From an uncultured Prevotella sp. (lineage in GTDB: Bacteria > Bacteroidota > Bacteroidia > Bacteroidales > Bacteroidaceae): a stretch of DNA of 41,963 bases. The notes below the pieces were generated by a model. The model was not told the DNA's origin and made no database searches. It worked only from the letters and a program-made list of their open reading frames with translations. Numbering within the stretch: position 1 is the stretch's first letter; each line of letters begins with the position of its first letter. This document shows, piece after piece, positions 1 to 9,339 of the stretch. The stretch is taken from assembly GCA_900317685.1 (NCBI GenBank), contig ONHQ01000026.1, positions 1-41,963 on the forward strand, written 5' to 3'. The translations under genes and the position numbers were made by a program.

Positions 1-328
1 GCCCCTCTATTGGCAACCTGTCTAGGAATAAGAAGAAAGAAGTGTAAACTAAGTTAGGAATAACAAACAAAACTGTCAACCAAAATCAGTACACAACAAT
101 CAGTCAATAATGTGCTCGGCGGACAGCTCTCTCTATATTTCGTCTTCGATTTCCCTATAAGGAAAAAGGTCATTCACTACGTAGCAAACAAAGATAAGCT
201 ACGCAGCGAATGACCTTTTTCTATTAGGTTACCATATATGATTCCATGGTTCTTACCCCATGGGAGCGTTGGGTGTGACCCTCGGGAACGATAGGCTTCA
301 CCCCATTAGAACGCTGATGCCGTGTCCT
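1..328. other. Intergenic region downstream of the GH2 gene
   Basis: No gene is supported here. The first 160 bases are AT-rich with no convincing reading frame. The only clear structure is the long hairpin at 163-220, which I annotate separately. A CCATGG pair (244-249 and 258-263) and GC-rich sequence follow up to the stop codon of the minus-strand GH2 gene. Confidence 0.6.
163..220 (-). terminator. Long hairpin terminator, probably for the GH operon
   Basis: The arms AAAAAGGTCATTC and GAATGACCTTTTT are perfectly complementary. The inner ACTACGTAGC and GCTACGCAGC continue the stem with two imperfect pairs around a 12-base loop. The A/T tracts at both ends would give a U-run in either direction. 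It lies about 110 bases after the stop of the leftward GH2 gene, so it probably ends that transcript. Confidence 0.7.
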
Positions 329-3058
329 TTACATTGTAGGTGCCTCCACTATATCCTTATACCGCATCAGATAGGTGTCGTACTGCGTGTAGAACGGATG
401 GAAGGGAGCCGGCACGACGGACGGGTTGGCAAAGGGACGCAGCGTCGTGCCTGCCTCGGTCGGCTGTATCTCGAACGACCCTTTTAGCTGGCCGGCCTTA
501 TTGCCCCAAACGGGGAAGGCGGTGACGGCAAACTTCGGGCCCTCGCCGGCCACGGCGGCATTGACGGTGACGACGAGACCACGGTCGGTCTGCTCAAAGT
601 TGACGTTGAGACCGTGCCCCGTGATGAGCACACCACGTCCGTCTTTGTCGCTCAGCCAACAAGCCTCCACGTCCATGTGGTTACCCTCGAAATAGAGGTC
701 GCCCTGCTGCAAGGCCCAGATGCCGTAGCGTCCGCCTTGCTTGCGACCGGGGTAGGTTGGGTAGGGGCCGCGGCCGATCCACTGCACGCGGTCGATGGCT
801 TTGTCGAGCAGATAAGCCACGCCGACCTCGGAGAGGAAGCGCTTGGCGGTGTCGGGCGTGAGCACATAGTTCACGGTGTTTCCCTTCTGTGTGACCAGCG
901 CCTTGACGTAGGGATTGTCCAACGGCTGCAGGTAGCGCTCAATGCGTGTGTTCTTCACGCGGATGTTCTCGGCCAGCGTCACCTTGCGACCCACGCGCAC
1001 GAGCGGTCCTTGCTGTAGTAGCGCGTCTAAGGACAACTGGCTATTGGCGACTGTCACCGGCGCGTCTTGCAGCTTCAGCGACTGGCGGAGCAGTGTCAGC
1101 CCCTCGCGGTTCTGGATGTCGAACTGCAACAGCGCCAGCGTGCCGGGCCGCGGTGTGGGCAGCGAGAGCGGATAGGCGACGGTCTCGTGCGGCGGACAGT
1201 CGGGCGAGAATGCTCCCGTGGCCAGGGTGTCGCGGTCCTGCGTGAGTGCCCAGTGGAAGGTGACGTGATCCTTGAGGTTGATGAAGTCGTAGCGGTTGCG
1301 TACATGCAGGGTGCCGGTGAACGTCGTGTCGGTGATGGCTGCCTGCGCATAGTTATGTTGCAGCTCGTAGTAGTTGGGCAGCGGCGTGCGGTCGGCATAG
1401 AGCAGTCCGTCGGTGCCTTGGTTGCCGTTCATCTCGAAGCCACCATGAGGCGAGGTGAACACGCGCTCCTCATAGCCGTAAGGGTCGGTACGCTCCGCCT
1501 TGAAGGGCATGCCCTGATCCACCCATTCCCATACGCTGCCGCCAGCGATCGCCGGTGTCTTTTCGATGATCTCCCACTGCCGGTCGTGGTCCTCAAAGGA
1601 GATGCCGAGGGAGTGCAGGTATTCGGTGAAGATGACCGGTCGGTCGGCACGCTGGTAGAAACCGCCCACCTGGCCCGTGGTTGGGTAGTGGGGCGCATAG
1701 ATGTCGGCCACCGTGGGGAAGTTCTTGAAGTTGTAGGCGCGGAAGGTGCTGCCAATCTCGGGATAGCAGATATAGCGTGTGGGGTCGAGCTGTTTGACAT
1801 ACTTGCCGAGGCGGACACAGCTCTTGGGGAAGGGGTTCTCATTGCCCAGGCTCCATATCAGCACCGAGGGATAGTTCTTGTGGCGGTAGATAGTAGCGCG
1901 GGCGCGGGCGCAGAGATTGCTGTAATACGACGTGTCGGAGAGATGCTTGGCACCGCGGCTGCCGAAGGGCACCTCGCAGATGACGTAGAAGCCGAGTGAG
2001 TCGCAGAGCTCATAGAAGCGTGGCTCACGAGGATAGTGGCTGGTGCGGATGTAGTTGATGCTCGCCGCCTTCATCATCCTCATGTCCTTCAGCGTGAGTG
2101 TGTCGCCGATGACCTTGACCGTGCGCGGGTCGGTGGCGTGGCAGGTCACACCGCGGAACTTGATGGGCTGTCCATTGAGCTTCAGCACCTTGCCGCCGTC
2201 GATGGTCAGTTCCCGGAGACCTATCTTCTGCGTGAATGTTTGCAGTATTTTCTTCTTGTCCCTGACGTTGACACGCAGCGTATATAAATAGGGTGTCTCG
2301 GCAGTCCAGAGGTGCGGAGCGGCTATCTTCTGCTGTGGCGACGTGGTCACCACGTATCCTTGTGCGTCGAGGACCTCGTAGTCGACAGTGGTACGCTTCG
2401 TGGCGTTGGCCACGCTTGTCACCACGTTCACCTCGCCTGTGTTGCGTGTTGTCACGGTCAAGTCAGACAGATGGGTGCGGGGCACGGTAAAGAGCGTGAC
2501 GTCGCGGAAGATGCCCATCGGTGCCCAGTCGTCGAAGCAGTCGAACTCGAAGCCTTTGTAGCGGCTGTAGACACGCATGGCCAGTTGTTGCGGCTCGCCC
2601 GCGAAGGCCTTCTTGGTGAGGAAGGGCGTGAGGTCAAAGAGGCACGTGTTATAGGGCATCTCCCACGTTCCCACTTGACGTCCGTTGAGCCAGAGGTCGT
2701 AGCCGCGCAGCACGCCGTCGAGGCGGATGCACACACGCTGTCCCTTCCACGCCGTTGGCACGGTAAACGAGGTGCGGTAATAGCCGGTGAGCGAGTCCGG
2801 GGAGTAGTAAGACGCCTTGCTGAAGCCGTACTGCTCCCAGCAGCCAGGCACGGGAATGGTGCCCCACGTTGCGTCGCGTTCGGGCACTTGTGGGTCGCGG
2901 TTGACGCCGTTGATAACTTTCAGATGCCACGTGCCGTTGAGGCTTTTCATCACCTTCTTGTCGGTGGGCGGATAGATGCCCTTGAAGGCATCGGGCAGAG
3001 CGGCTCGCAGGCCGAGGCAGCCGGTGAGAAGCAATAGGAGAACGATGAATCTTCGCAT
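329..3058 (-). CDS. GH2 family beta-galactosidase-like glycoside hydrolase
   Basis: This is a 909-residue exported enzyme of glycoside hydrolase family 2, most like LacZ-type beta-galactosidases. The domain order is a sugar-binding domain (DLWLNGRQVG), an immunoglobulin-like domain, a TIM barrel and a C-terminal beta-galactosidase small-chain domain (WIGRGPYPTYPGR). The expected acid/base glutamate is E407 in WSLGNEN and the nucleophile is E479 in IFTEYLHS. I chose the ATG at 3058 because it opens directly on a signal peptide (MRRFIVLLLLLTGC); an in-frame ATG 48 bases upstream adds an unlikely leader. LTGC could be a lipobox (Cys14), or signal peptidase I could cut after LRA. It is the last gene of a leftward cluster with GH115 and CE12 enzymes, so removal of galactose from branched xylan or arabinogalactan side chains is likely. 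The exact substrate (galactoside or another GH2 substrate) is inferred. Confidence 0.88.
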   Translation of the reverse strand: MRRFIVLLLLLTGCLGLRAALPDAFKGIYPPTDKKVMKSLNGTWHLKVINGVNRDPQVPERDATWGTIPVPGCWEQYGFSKASYYSPDSLTGYYRTSFTVPTAWKGQRVCIRLDGVLRGYDLWLNGRQVGTWEMPYNTCLFDLTPFLTKKAFAGEPQQLAMRVYSRYKGFEFDCFDDWAPMGIFRDVTLFTVPRTHLSDLTVTTRNTGEVNVVTSVANATKRTTVDYEVLDAQGYVVTTSPQQKIAAPHLWTAETPYLYTLRVNVRDKKKILQTFTQKIGLRELTIDGGKVLKLNGQPIKFRGVTCHATDPRTVKVIGDTLTLKDMRMMKAASINYIRTSHYPREPRFYELCDSLGFYVICEVPFGSRGAKHLSDTSYYSNLCARARATIYRHKNYPSVLIWSLGNENPFPKSCVRLGKYVKQLDPTRYICYPEIGSTFRAYNFKNFPTVADIYAPHYPTTGQVGGFYQRADRPVIFTEYLHSLGISFEDHDRQWEIIEKTPAIAGGSVWEWVDQGMPFKAERTDPYGYEERVFTSPHGGFEMNGNQGTDGLLYADRTPLPNYYELQHNYAQAAITDTTFTGTLHVRNRYDFINLKDHVTFHWALTQDRDTLATGAFSPDCPPHETVAYPLSLPTPRPGTLALLQFDIQNREGLTLLRQSLKLQDAPVTVANSQLSLDALLQQGPLVRVGRKVTLAENIRVKNTRIERYLQPLDNPYVKALVTQKGNTVNYVLTPDTAKRFLSEVGVAYLLDKAIDRVQWIGRGPYPTYPGRKQGGRYGIWALQQGDLYFEGNHMDVEACWLSDKDGRGVLITGHGLNVNFEQTDRGLVVTVNAAVAGEGPKFAVTAFPVWGNKAGQLKGSFEIQPTEAGTTLRPFANPSVVPAPFHPFYTQYDTYLMRYKDIVEAPTM

Positions 3059-3153
3059 GATGATGTGGATCGTATGGCGATGGCATGGGCAGACTGTCCA
3101 TGCCATCGAGGGTTGAGTATCTTTGGTTGACTATTTGATGGGGAAGTGATTAA

Positions 3154-5742
3154 CTATCTGATGGGGAATAGGTAGAACGAGCGTTTGGCCTTGTTGTCCA
3201 CCATCCACTGGTCGAGCACCACGTGTGGGTCGAGGGCGCGGATGGTCAGTGTGTGCTGTCCGGCCTGCAAACCTTTCAGTGGCAGCTCGCGGACGGTCTG
3301 GCCGCGCAGCACGTTGAGCTTCCACTGCTCGGAGCGGAACTTCTCTTTGAGCGAGTAGACGGTGGGCTGTGCGCCGTCGATACTTACCGAGAAACGCAGG
3401 TCGCCCTTGTCGTTGGGCTGCGTGGGGATGAGCGCCACGCGTAGCACGTAGTCGCCTGTCTTATCGGTGCTGAACGTGTAGGAGACCTTGCCATTCTGCG
3501 GAAGGGCGACGGCCTTCATGCTATGCCCCAGCATCTCGATGACCTTCGTGCCCGGAGAAGCTTGTTGCCAGTCGGCAGCGTTGCGGGCGATGACGCCTGC
3601 GGTGGCCTTGGCCGATGCCCAGGTGTTGCGGACGGCTTTCACCGTATCGCCGTTGTGGATTGCCTTTTGGTCCGCTGCCTTCCGTCCTTTCTCCAGCCAT
3701 TCCTTCACCTGTGCGTCGGTGAGCAGCGTGGGGAGCACGGGAGCGCCGAAGACGGGGAGGTCGCGCGGCCGCATGTTCATCGACCGCCGCCACTTGCCAT
3801 CGGCCATCTTCTCGTTGTAGTATTCCGTCAGTGAGCGAATCTCCTGGTAGGCCTGCTGGCTCTCGGCACAAGCGTGGTAGAGCTCGGCCTGATGGTCAAA
3901 CATGCCTTTCTGTGTCGAGCCGTTGGCCAACTGACGTGCTTTCTGTGCCCACAGCATCTTGCGGGCGTGGGCCTCGGCGGCACAGACGGGATACTCGATG
4001 GCGGCGAAGAAAGCGTCGCGCAGTTCGGGGCGCAGCTGCTGCTTGGCCTTTTTCACTTGTGCGGCCACGTCGGCAAAGCGGCTGAGATAGCCATCGAGCT
4101 CATTGCCGAACTCGGTTTGTGAGAACTCGGTGTTGCGCACCTGACTCAGTCCGCGGTCGTAGAGGGCTTTCGACACCTCGGTCTGGTTCCACCCCATAAA
4201 CTCGGGATGGCGTTCACCACAGAGCCGGAAGAACTCATGCATAGCGGGGAAGAGCTGTTTGCCTACTTGGGGGCCGAACTGACGGCAGAGCCACTGGCGA
4301 TAGTGGTCATTGATGGTGGCACCGCTCACGCAGTCGATGTCCCAGGCCATGTCGAGGAAGAGCTCGAGGTCGTAACCAGCCACCTTCGGGTCGTGGACGT
4401 TGACAATCCACATCTTCCGCACGTTATGGTCGTAGGCCGTGCGCATCTCGTTGTAGACGAGGCCCGGCTGCATGGTGGTCAGCCATAGGAAGTCGTGCGG
4501 CCGGCCCCAATAGCTCAGGTGGTAATACACGCCGCCACCGCCCGCGCGCCGTTGTTCGGCAGTGTCGGACAGGCGCGTCATGTAGCCGTAGTTGTCGTCG
4601 CACCACATCAGCGTGACGTAGTCGGGCACCTTCAGCCCCATGTTGTAGATGTCGAGCACCTCTTTGTAGGGAATGAACACCTGCGTCTGTTTGGCCGGGT
4701 CGCCGAGATATTTGCCGATGAGCTTTTGTTGGTCGTCGATGACGAGCTGCAGAGCGTCGAACTTCTCCTTCATCGTCTTCACGCCTTGCATCGAGCCGTC
4801 GTGGATGCCGCGCATGCCGATGGTCAGCAGGTTGCCGCCCTTGGAACCCTTGACCTCTTTCAACCGTTCTGCCCAATAGTCTTGCACGGCCTGTCGGTTG
4901 GTGATATAGTTAAACGCCCCTCGCACTTTCTCATTCCACTCACCCACATTGTTGCGCAGCAGAGGCTCGCAGTGCGATGAGCCGATGGCGATGCCGCAGC
5001 TGTCGGCCATGGCCTTGGCTCCTGGTGTCAGGAAGAAAGCCTCCGTACCGGGATGCATGGCGGGCCAGATCGCATTGGCGCGCAGACGAAGCAGCAGCTG
5101 GAACACCTTTTTATAAGTATTCTTCCCGATAACGCCAAACGGCGTTTTTTCGGAACGGGCATAGCTCCAAGGGCGCAGCGACCAGTCCTCGTCGTTGAGG
5201 AAGATGCCACGGAACTCGACAGAAGCTCCCTGCGTCGTCGTAAACTGATCGTCGATCGTCAGCCGTGAACGATGCTCGGGTACGATATCTCCCCACCACA
5301 CCCAAGGACTCACACCCGCCAGACGCGACAACTCCAACAGTCCGTAAGCAGTGCCACGCCCGTTAGCTCCAACGACGACAATCTGCCCGTGGAGGACACA
5401 GATGTGGAAGCCGTCGGTCAGTGTCTGCAACTTCTCTACCGGCACGCCCATATCCCGCAATTCACGCTGCTGCCGACGGGAAAGGCGGTCCAATTGACAA
5501 AGGCGTATTGTAGCCTGCCGAACCAGGCCGGTCCGCTGCGCTGCGATACCCGTGACCTGCTTCATGTCGTCTCTGAACATGTCGGAAGCAATATCCACTA
5601 CGGGATCGACACCGCGAGGCACTGAAAGACTGACGGCATGGATGCCGTCGAACCATGTGACGGGCTTCGCCGAGACTCCTTTCGGTGTCATCAGCAAAAG
5701 GAAAGCAAGGGCCAGTGGAGAGGAGGGAAGTCGAAGGTTCAT
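3154..5742 (-). CDS. GH115 alpha-glucuronidase
   Basis: This 862-residue protein is recognised as glycoside hydrolase family 115, which removes (4-O-methyl)-glucuronic acid side chains from glucuronoxylan. Family landmarks are GTAYGLLELSRLAG followed by SPWVWWGDIVPE (residues about 130-160), VEFRGIFLNDEDWSL (about 175), WPAMHPGTEAFF (about 240) and GMRGIHDGSMQG (about 310). The C-terminal part, ending near LDPHVVLDQWMVD, matches the accessory beta-rich domain of the family. A signal peptide with cleavage after GVSA suggests export to the periplasm or surface. Its stop lies 95 bases before the GH2 start, and its start lies 26 bases after the CE12-like stop, so the three are probably cotranscribed. 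The length is normal and I see no missing segment. Confidence 0.9.
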   Translation of the reverse strand: MNLRLPSSPLALAFLLLMTPKGVSAKPVTWFDGIHAVSLSVPRGVDPVVDIASDMFRDDMKQVTGIAAQRTGLVRQATIRLCQLDRLSRRQQRELRDMGVPVEKLQTLTDGFHICVLHGQIVVVGANGRGTAYGLLELSRLAGVSPWVWWGDIVPEHRSRLTIDDQFTTTQGASVEFRGIFLNDEDWSLRPWSYARSEKTPFGVIGKNTYKKVFQLLLRLRANAIWPAMHPGTEAFFLTPGAKAMADSCGIAIGSSHCEPLLRNNVGEWNEKVRGAFNYITNRQAVQDYWAERLKEVKGSKGGNLLTIGMRGIHDGSMQGVKTMKEKFDALQLVIDDQQKLIGKYLGDPAKQTQVFIPYKEVLDIYNMGLKVPDYVTLMWCDDNYGYMTRLSDTAEQRRAGGGGVYYHLSYWGRPHDFLWLTTMQPGLVYNEMRTAYDHNVRKMWIVNVHDPKVAGYDLELFLDMAWDIDCVSGATINDHYRQWLCRQFGPQVGKQLFPAMHEFFRLCGERHPEFMGWNQTEVSKALYDRGLSQVRNTEFSQTEFGNELDGYLSRFADVAAQVKKAKQQLRPELRDAFFAAIEYPVCAAEAHARKMLWAQKARQLANGSTQKGMFDHQAELYHACAESQQAYQEIRSLTEYYNEKMADGKWRRSMNMRPRDLPVFGAPVLPTLLTDAQVKEWLEKGRKAADQKAIHNGDTVKAVRNTWASAKATAGVIARNAADWQQASPGTKVIEMLGHSMKAVALPQNGKVSYTFSTDKTGDYVLRVALIPTQPNDKGDLRFSVSIDGAQPTVYSLKEKFRSEQWKLNVLRGQTVRELPLKGLQAGQHTLTIRALDPHVVLDQWMVDNKAKRSFYLFPIR

Positions 5743-5768
5743 AAGCTATGCTTTGTTATGCTGTAAGA

Positions 5769-6557
5769 TTATTCTTTTGTCTTGCGCACATGGCTTTTCA
5801 GTGCGGGCACCGCATCACCCAGTGCTTTGGCGAGTGCTGCTGCCACGACATGCGCACCATATATATTATAATGTGTGTTGTCCTTTCGGCCTTTCTTTGC
5901 CCAGCTGTATTTACCGGGCTCCACCCACATGTGCAGTCGAATCGAGCCATCAGGCCCGAGCCGTTGCTCGATGTCGTGGGTAATAGCGTTGGCATCGACA
6001 TAGACAGCGCCATACGCTCGGGCAACCTTTTTGGCCACCAGGCGATAGGCTCCGTGTGTGTCGACGAGAGTGTCGCCTTGAAAGTTACGGCGCACCACGG
6101 GACTCATCAGCACGGGAGTGGCTCCTTTAGCCTTCGTCTCGATGACATACTGCGCAAGATGAGCGTCGAAGGTCGTGCCCACATCGGTATGCCGGTCGGG
6201 TGCCGGCTTCTCGTCGTTGTGCCCGAACTGAATAATCACGTAATCACCGGGCTTCACCTTGTCGATGACTTTCTGCCAGCGTCCCTCAGCATAGAAGCTG
6301 CGTGAAGAGCGGCCGTTGACAGCATGGTCCTCTACGCGCACGCCGTCGTCGAGATATTCATGCAGGCACATGCCCCAGCCACGCTCTATGCGGCCCTCGG
6401 TGGTGTCTTTGTTCGCTGCCGTGGAGTCGCCGATGATGTAGATCACCGGTGTGGCAGAGTCGAAAGCTCCGAGTAGCAATGCCAATAATAATAAGAAGGG
6501 TACAGCCTTTGCGGCTGTCTGTGGCCGAAGCCACTGCTTAGGTTTGTGATTGTTCAT
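5769..6557 (-). CDS. SGNH/GDSL esterase, CE12-like (acetyl esterase)
   Basis: This is a 262-residue SGNH hydrolase close to carbohydrate esterase family 12 (rhamnogalacturonan or acetyl-xylan esterases). The block residues are visible: the catalytic Ser45 in IIGDSTAAN, the Asn of VNGRSSRSF, the Asn in QFGHNDE and the Asp/His pair in DNTHYN near the C-terminus. The N-terminus has a basic stretch followed by a hydrophobic segment (residues 19-31), consistent with a signal peptide. It is the first gene of the esterase-GH115-GH2 unit and has its own -7 element about 29 bases upstream. With GH115 and GH51 neighbours, deacetylation of xylan is a reasonable role. Pectin cannot be excluded, because CE12 contains both activities. 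Confidence 0.85.
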   Translation of the reverse strand: MNNHKPKQWLRPQTAAKAVPFLLLLALLLGAFDSATPVIYIIGDSTAANKDTTEGRIERGWGMCLHEYLDDGVRVEDHAVNGRSSRSFYAEGRWQKVIDKVKPGDYVIIQFGHNDEKPAPDRHTDVGTTFDAHLAQYVIETKAKGATPVLMSPVVRRNFQGDTLVDTHGAYRLVAKKVARAYGAVYVDANAITHDIEQRLGPDGSIRLHMWVEPGKYSWAKKGRKDNTHYNIYGAHVVAAALAKALGDAVPALKSHVRKTKE

Positions 6558-6585
6558 TTGCTTTTACTATTAAATATTACTATTG

Positions 6586-6593
6586 CAAAAGTA
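6586..6593 (-). promoter_or_regulatory. -7 promoter element for the CE12-GH115-GH2 unit
   Basis: On the minus strand the sequence is TACTTTTG, matching the Bacteroidota TAnnTTTG element, about 29 bases before the esterase ATG. No clear TTTG is present at the -33 position, so the promoter may be weak or activator dependent. Confidence 0.55.
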
Positions 6594-6757
6594 CGAAATA
6601 TCTAATAGTAAAACCATAAAAAACGTTCAGAAAGAGGGTAAATTCATACAAAGGCAGGCATTGATATAGCCATACAGTGTTTATCACGTCATACATCAAT
6701 ACCCAAAGAACACAATAATCAGAAACAGGGCAATTTCTGTTTAACCAAGTAACTACA

Positions 6758-6828
6758 CCCCTCTCCAATTGGAGAGGGGCGCGGGGGTGAGGCTCTTTTC
6801 TCCCCCTTAGGGGGGAGTTAGAGAGGGG
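6758..6828. repeat. GC-rich palindromic dispersed repeat, two hairpins
   Basis: Two adjacent hairpins, CCCCTCTCC/GGAGAGGGG with an AATT centre and CCCCCTT/AGGGGGG, are joined by GCGGGGGTGAGGCTC. Related copies occur at 23594, 27786, 29896-30067, 31937-32035 and 32219. This copy lies just beyond the GH51 stop and could also end that transcript. Confidence 0.75.
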
Positions 6829-6837
6829 CTTTTACTT

Positions 6838-9255
6838 CTATTTGATTCTTACGATATTGAGCGAATTTGCCGGCAACTCCAGGGTCACACCATCGCCGTC
6901 AGGACTCAATGTCGAAGTCATGGGCACAACACGTGTCGGCGTGTCGAGCGTGTTCTCGTCAGTGCCCTTCGGAGCAGACAGACGGATGAGACGCGCCTCT
7001 GTCGGATGCAGACCGCTGAGAGCGATACGGGCGGTGGTAGCCTGGGAATGCGTGTTGACAAGTTTCACGATATACTCGCCCGTAGCCTCGTCATAGGTGG
7101 CATTCTGGAAAAGTCCCGCAAAGGTGCTCGGCTTGAGCTGCGTGGCAAAGAGCTGCTTGCCGTCGAGCGAGGCATAGATGCTGTCGCCCTTGACATGCAG
7201 ATCCACATCGTACCAGCGTCCGGTCTCCACTTTTCCGGCTGCAGTGACAAGCTGCGACTTACTGCCGTTGACGACCTGCTCGATGGCATTCTGCGTATTG
7301 CCCCAGCCGCCAATGTTCAGCCAGCAATAGTTGTCGGGGTCGACATAGTTGAACACGACGAGGAAGCCCTCGGCACCGCCATCCTTACGGGCACGCACGT
7401 GATAGGTGTATTCGTTGCCGTCGGTACGCTGAGGATTCAGACGCAGCGCACCCTCGGAAGCAGACTGCTGACTGACAATGCCATTGGCCTGCTGCCATGA
7501 GCCACGGATGTCAACGTTGCCGCTCACCTTCTCCACCTTGCCGTCACCGGCTGTCAGCGATGGCTGGGCAAAGCTGGCTTGCGTAGCCCAGGTGCCCACG
7601 CCGACACGGCAGATCTGTGGCTTGACCTGCTGCTGAGCCTCTGCCATCTGATAGGGATTTGTGAGCGTCGTCGACACAGTGCGTGTACCCACGTTGTCGG
7701 CCATCATCTTCTGCACATAATAAGAAGGAGTGCCAAGCACACGGGTGGCGTCGTACTGGATCATGTCGGGACGCCAACGTGTCTCATTGACATTGGCGAA
7801 GATAGGCGCGTAGCTGGCCATGCGCACAATGTCGGAATTTTTTTCCATGCCCATCATAAACACGGCCTCGCCCAAAGCGGCATTCAGGTCACCCACCTTG
7901 CCGAAGCCTTGTGTCACGGCATACTCGCCGACATAGACTTTCGGACCGCGACGGTCATAGCCGTCGTAGTGATGGAAGTGCTCGGCAAACCATGCCGGGG
8001 AGCGATAGTAATGCTCGTCGACGAGTTCGGTCTGCTCCTTCGACTCCCACTTCGGCTCGTCTGTGCCCCAGGCAGCAACATTGCCGATGATATGCATGTT
8101 GGGATATTTCTTCAGCACGGCATCGCGGAAGAGGCGGAAGCGCTCGTAGTAGTGGTCACTCTGCTGACGCTGGTCGGGCTGATTGTTTTCGTTTCCGATC
8201 TCCAGGTATTGGATATTGTAGGGCTCGGGATGTCCGTTCTTTGCACGCAGCGCGCCATACTTACTCGTCACGGGGCCATTGGCATACTCCAGTGCGTTCA
8301 TCGTCTCATCAATCCAAGGCTGTATGGAGTCGAGTGGCGTGAAGCCACCATGCCAGAGGCCCACGTTGACGACATAGAGCGGCTTGGCGTGCAGGTCCTC
8401 GGCGAGCTGCAAGTATTCGTCAAAACCCAGTCCGTCGGTGGTGCGATAGCCCCAGTTGACATTCCAGTGGCCTTCGCGCTGCTCCACGGGACCGATGGTA
8501 CGCTCCCAACGGAAAGCATTGTCGGGACTCTCCTGCCCCTCGACGAAACAGCCACCGGGGAAGCGCAGGAACTTAGGATGGAGGTCGTTAAGCATACCGG
8601 CCAGTTCCGGGCGCAGGCCATTCTCTCGATTGCGGAAGGTAGGCGGGAAGAGTGATACCACGTCAAAGGCCAGCTGACCCTTGCCGTCAGCCAAGAGTTG
8701 CAGTTGTCCCTTGTCGTCATTGCCGTTGGCTGTCAGTTCCGCCTCATAGCGTGTCCACTTCTTGCCGAAACTCTTGCCGGCAAAAGAGGCTGAGGCAAAC
8801 GTCTGCTTGCCCGAAGCATCTGTCAGCACAGCGCGCAGCTGTCCCTTCAGCTTGCCTTTCGCCCAAAAGGAAAGACGGTAACGGCGCCCCTGTACTACTG
8901 GAATACCCCAGAAGCCCTCATTGGCGACACCGTCACCCGACTGCCGGAAGGTCACCTGCAGCGCCTGATGCTGTTTGGTATTAAGGAGTCCCTTCGTGGT
9001 GAGCTGCAAGGCAGCCTGACCCACGGTGCTCCAATGCTCAGCCGTCTTGACGTTGTCCTCAAAGGAGCGGTTGCGCACAAGTTCGGCATAGAGGCCACCA
9101 TCAGCCGCATGGTTGATGTCCTCATAGAAGATTCCGTAGAGATCGGGCGACACTTCGTGGCCCTTCTGAGCCGTGTTGACATTGACTGTGATTTGCGCTG
9201 ATGCCTGCATGGCTGTCAGCAAAGCAGTAGTGAAAAGTAGTTGCTTGTAATGCAT
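6838..9255 (-). CDS. GH51 alpha-L-arabinofuranosidase with inserted sugar-binding-like domain
   Basis: This 805-residue exported enzyme removes arabinofuranosyl side chains from arabinoxylan or arabinan. The GH51 barrel shows FLRFPGGCFVEG, the acid/base E356 in YLEIGNENN and the nucleophile E444 in VYVGEYAVTQG. A jelly-roll-like region precedes the barrel (about residues 95-205). A second beta-rich domain of about 150 residues (containing SGNVDIRGSWQQ and GRWYDVDLHVKGDS) sits inside the C-terminal part and resembles a concanavalin/LamG fold. The ATG at 9255 is chosen because it starts the signal peptide (MHYKQLLFTTALLTAMQASAQ) and because the promoter at 9298-9327 lies inside the longer reading frame, which rules out that start. 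A gap of 280 bases with a palindromic repeat separates it from the esterase, so it is probably a separate unit. Confidence 0.92.
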   Translation of the reverse strand: MHYKQLLFTTALLTAMQASAQITVNVNTAQKGHEVSPDLYGIFYEDINHAADGGLYAELVRNRSFEDNVKTAEHWSTVGQAALQLTTKGLLNTKQHQALQVTFRQSGDGVANEGFWGIPVVQGRRYRLSFWAKGKLKGQLRAVLTDASGKQTFASASFAGKSFGKKWTRYEAELTANGNDDKGQLQLLADGKGQLAFDVVSLFPPTFRNRENGLRPELAGMLNDLHPKFLRFPGGCFVEGQESPDNAFRWERTIGPVEQREGHWNVNWGYRTTDGLGFDEYLQLAEDLHAKPLYVVNVGLWHGGFTPLDSIQPWIDETMNALEYANGPVTSKYGALRAKNGHPEPYNIQYLEIGNENNQPDQRQQSDHYYERFRLFRDAVLKKYPNMHIIGNVAAWGTDEPKWESKEQTELVDEHYYRSPAWFAEHFHHYDGYDRRGPKVYVGEYAVTQGFGKVGDLNAALGEAVFMMGMEKNSDIVRMASYAPIFANVNETRWRPDMIQYDATRVLGTPSYYVQKMMADNVGTRTVSTTLTNPYQMAEAQQQVKPQICRVGVGTWATQASFAQPSLTAGDGKVEKVSGNVDIRGSWQQANGIVSQQSASEGALRLNPQRTDGNEYTYHVRARKDGGAEGFLVVFNYVDPDNYCWLNIGGWGNTQNAIEQVVNGSKSQLVTAAGKVETGRWYDVDLHVKGDSIYASLDGKQLFATQLKPSTFAGLFQNATYDEATGEYIVKLVNTHSQATTARIALSGLHPTEARLIRLSAPKGTDENTLDTPTRVVPMTSTLSPDGDGVTLELPANSLNIVRIK

Positions 9256-9297
9256 GATTTTGTTTAGGATGTTAGTGATATTATGGTTATATATTGG

Positions 9298-9327
9298 CAA
9301 AATTACACTTTTCTTTTGAGAAAACAA
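9298..9327 (-). promoter_or_regulatory. Promoter of the GH51 gene
   Basis: On the minus strand, ATTG (TTG at 9325-9327) is followed by 19 bases and then TAATTTTG (9298-9305), the Bacteroidota -33/-7 arrangement. This gives a leader of about 40 bases before the ATG at 9255. Confidence 0.7.
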
Positions 9328-9339
9328 TAGCTTATACAA

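Noticed and set aside
1067-1999. 310-codon plus-strand frame opposite the GH2 gene
   Set aside because: It is a shadow of the GH2 coding sequence, with no recognisable domain.
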